In this document: positions 20,847-22,280 of the stretch, piece by piece
Layout of the letters: every line of letters begins with the position of its first letter
Position numbering within the stretch: position 1 is the stretch's first letter
Source: AR5 sp041499965
GTDB lineage: Bacteria; Methylomirabilota; Methylomirabilia; Rokubacteriales; CSP1-6
NCBI GenBank assembly: GCA_041499965.1
Contig: JBGQLG010000077.1
Span: 1-22,280 of the forward strand
Direction of reading: 5' to 3'
Length of the DNA: 22,280 nucleotides
The notes under the pieces: generated by a model
What the model saw: only the letters and a program-made list of their open reading frames with translations
Told to the model about the DNA's origin: nothing
Databases searched by the model: none
Translations under genes and position numbers: made by a program

Positions 20847-21907
20847 GACGGCTGCTCCGCCGCATCGGGCTCGGCGTCACCGTCCTGGCCGCCGCCGCGG
20901 TATCGGCGTGGGCTCACACCGGCGGGAGCACCGGCTATGCCTCGATCACGATCAGCCGAAGTACCGTCCGCTACACCCTGACCCTTCCGAGCCCCGCGCT
21001 CCCGTCCGATCTCGCCGAGGCCCTTCGCCTCGCGCAGCTGGGCAGCCCACTGAACCGCGAGAAGCTGCTCGACGTCATCCGTACGCGCATTGTCCTCCAC
21101 GCGAACGGCACCCGGTGTGAGCCGGGCCCGGGCCAGGTCCTCCCCTCGGCCGCCGACGCCCCGAGCTTCACGATGCTCGTCGACTTCGCATGCGGGAGCG
21201 CGGTGCGAGAGCTCGTCGTCCAGGACAATGTCTTCGACGCGCTCGGCGCCGACCACCACACCCTGGCCAAGGTCGAGGCCCCGAGCGGCACCCAGCAGTT
21301 CGCGTTCGCCCCGGACACGCGCCAGGCGCGCTTCGTCCTCGGCGACGACGGCGATCTCGCACGATCGACGGGCAGCTTCTTCGTGATGGGGATCCACCAT
21401 ATTCTGAGCGGGTACGACCATCTGCTGTTCCTCGTGGGGCTGCTACTGCCGGGCGGATCCCTGCTCTCGCTCGCCAAGATCATCACGGCGTTCACGGTCG
21501 CTCACAGCGTGACCCTGTCGCTCGCGGTGCTACAGGTCGTCACGCTGCCGGACCGGTTGATCGAGGCGGTGATCGGGCTCTCCATCGCGTTCGTGGCGGC
21601 GGAAAACCTCTTCCTCAATCCGACCGTCTCGCGACGGTGGCTGGTCAGCTTCTCCTTCGGGCTCGTGCACGGCTTCGGGTTCTCGTCGGCGCTCCGCGAG
21701 CTCAACCTGCCCGCCCATGGGCTGCTCGCCTCGCTCTTCGGCTTCAACCTCGGCGTCGAAGTGGGCCAGGGCCTCGTGGTGGCGGTCTGCCTGCCCTTCC
21801 TGCTCCTCCTCCGCCGGTCACGCTGGGAACACCGCGCCATCGCAACCTCCTCGCTCGCGATCCTTCTCGTGGGGCTGATCCTGTTCGTCGAGCGCGCGTT
21901 CCTCTGA
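20843..21907 (+). CDS. HupE/UreJ-type membrane protein
   Basis: A 354-residue protein with a signal peptide ending AWA-HTGG, so the mature protein would begin with His25. An extracytoplasmic domain (about 25-175) follows, then seven or so helices. The membrane part has the HupE/UreJ_2 family motifs: GIHHILSGYDHLLFLVGLL (His185, 186, 193), AFTVAHSVTLSLA (His221), FGLVHGFGFSSAL (His276) and FNLGVEVGQ. Related proteins take up nickel or cobalt for hydrogenase or urease, but this longer group is uncharacterised and no such enzyme is nearby. GTG at 20843 overlaps the DUF4340 stop in GTGA, which ties it to the ABC operon. Confidence 0.9.
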   Translation: MRRLLRRIGLGVTVLAAAAVSAWAHTGGSTGYASITISRSTVRYTLTLPSPALPSDLAEALRLAQLGSPLNREKLLDVIRTRIVLHANGTRCEPGPGQVLPSAADAPSFTMLVDFACGSAVRELVVQDNVFDALGADHHTLAKVEAPSGTQQFAFAPDTRQARFVLGDDGDLARSTGSFFVMGIHHILSGYDHLLFLVGLLLPGGSLLSLAKIITAFTVAHSVTLSLAVLQVVTLPDRLIEAVIGLSIAFVAAENLFLNPTVSRRWLVSFSFGLVHGFGFSSALRELNLPAHGLLASLFGFNLGVEVGQGLVVAVCLPFLLLLRRSRWEHRAIATSSLAILLVGLILFVERAFL

Positions 21908-22002
21908 GAGAGCGCTGGTACGACTCGCCGGAGTACAAGGAGCCGAAGGCCCTGCACTTCAAGACCTCGACGACGAACCTGATCCTGATCGACGGGGCGT
22001 GA
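21908..22002 (+). pseudogene. Remnant: C-terminal end of a DUF1330 protein
   Basis: Directly after the HupE stop one frame reads RERWYDSPEYKEPKALHF and ends in LILIDGA plus stop. This is the usual C-terminus of DUF1330 proteins (WYdSpeY ... LilveG), about the last 30 of roughly 95 residues. No upstream part of the family is present, since the HupE coding sequence occupies that place. It is most likely what remains after a rearrangement joined the HupE operon to it. Chance similarity of about 30 residues is less likely, given the exact spacing to a stop. Confidence 0.55.
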
Positions 22003-22006
22003 GGGG

Positions 22007-22034
22007 CCGGTAGAGATATCCCGGTAGAGATATC
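22007..22034. repeat. 14-bp perfect tandem duplication
   Basis: CCGGTAGAGATATC occurs twice without a gap (22007-22020 and 22021-22034), starting 4 bp after the DUF1330 remnant stop. GAGGGG lies on both sides of the pair. Confidence 0.8.
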
Positions 22035-22036
22035 GA

Positions 22037-22065
22037 GGGGCGCCACGGCTTCGCCGGGGCGTCCC
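22037..22065 (+). terminator. Hairpin downstream of the ABC/HupE operon
   Basis: Bases 22037-22049 pair with 22053-22065 with one A-G mismatch and one G-T pair, closing on a TTC loop. A weak T run (ATTTG) follows a few bases later. It is well placed to end the operon transcript between two converging genes. Confidence 0.45.
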
Positions 22066-22079
22066 GAGCATTTGGGGGT

Positions 22080-22104
22080 CTGGGGGCCATGTCGGGGCCC
22101 CCAG
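22080..22104. terminator. 9-bp hairpin between converging genes
   Basis: CTGGGGGCC (22080-22088) pairs perfectly with GGCCCCCAG (22096-22104) around a seven-base loop. It lies downstream of both the HupE operon and the reverse-strand gene, so it could serve both directions. There is no T tract. Confidence 0.4.
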
Positions 22105-22145
22105 TCCAATCAGTCGCCATGTCGGGGCCCTCAGTCCAATCAGTC
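22086..22145. repeat. 30-bp tandem duplication covering a stop codon
   Basis: Two adjoining 30-base units (22086-22115 and 22116-22145) differ only at 22101/22131 (C to T). The second unit holds the TGA stop (22142-22140, minus strand) of the reverse gene. The first holds an in-frame copy of that stop, because the period is a multiple of three. Confidence 0.85.
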
Positions 22146-22280
22146 GCCGTCGGGATCGATGGGCGCGGGCGCAGGGTCGAGACCGCCGGTGGGCAGCTCG
22201 GCCAGCGGGGCCAGCGCCTCGATGAACGCGTTGAGGCGGTGCGTCACCTCGGTGGCGTCGTCGGCCGTCAGCGGCAGCTC
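22140..22280 (-). CDS. Partial gene: C-terminal 46 residues, possibly GatC/AtzG-like
   Basis: The reverse strand is open from the window edge to a TGA at 22142-22140. The visible residues include TADDATEVTHRLNAFIEALA and end in a Pro/Asp-rich tail (PIDPDGD). The pattern of a helical segment with EV.HRLNA.. followed by an acidic Pro-rich end resembles the small GatC/AtzG-like partners of amidases, judged by eye only. The start lies outside the window. If correct, an amidase gene is expected next to it beyond base 22280. Confidence 0.45.
   Translation of the reverse strand, partial: ELPLTADDATEVTHRLNAFIEALAPLAELPTGGLDPAPAPIDPDGD

Noticed and set aside
22007..22145. Possible CRISPR array
   Set aside because: The repeats are two different tandem pairs with no spacers between copies and no cas genes nearby.

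Overview
The window is very GC-rich bacterial DNA with tightly packed genes, many GTG starts and many 4-base stop/start overlaps (GTGA, ATGA). It suggests a soil or sediment bacterium of the Rokubacteria/Methylomirabilota or deep-branching Proteobacteria type. That placement is inferred from gene style only, because there is no rRNA or other marker gene. No tRNA, rRNA, CRISPR array or insertion sequence was seen.

Layout. 1-302: non-coding, with hairpins and a 3 x 15 bp repeat. 303-878 (+): exported barrel-like protein. 916-3514 (-): N,N-dimethylformamidase-like large subunit with a small upstream gene that may be its small subunit; a secreted protein of five 20-residue repeats (3591-3986, -) lies upstream. 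4104-4883 (+): a short-chain dehydrogenase whose four catalytic positions are all substituted, followed by a strong hairpin. 5150-8877 (+): transketolase and phosphoglucomutase, translationally coupled.

9007-15157 (+) is the most interesting part, a compact arsenic operon. It encodes ArsR; a 752-residue fusion of an ArsO-like flavoprotein to an ArsM arsenite S-adenosylmethionine methyltransferase, joined by a linker with regularly spaced Cys-Cys pairs; a thioredoxin-type arsenate reductase; an aquaporin; an ArsN1-like N-acetyltransferase; a transglutaminase-fold protein; and an MFS transporter. Two ArsR-type inverted repeats (ATCA[A/G]-N6-TTGAT) sit at the arsR start and in front of the fusion gene. 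No ArsB or Acr3 pump is present. The gene set suggests arsenate reduction, arsenite methylation, passive arsenite exit through the aquaporin, and defence against an organoarsenical.

15231-17037 (+): a lipoprotein acid phosphatase of the HAD superfamily, then a secreted metallo-beta-lactamase-fold hydrolase of the lactonase type with a clear sigma-70-like promoter. 17117-21907 (+): a five-gene operon with a GldA-type ATPase, ABC-2 permease, GldG-type protein with a His-rich stretch, a DUF4340-like protein and a HupE/UreJ-type membrane protein. 21908-22280: a DUF1330 gene remnant, short tandem duplications, hairpins, and the 3' end of a reverse-strand gene that may encode a GatC/AtzG-like protein.
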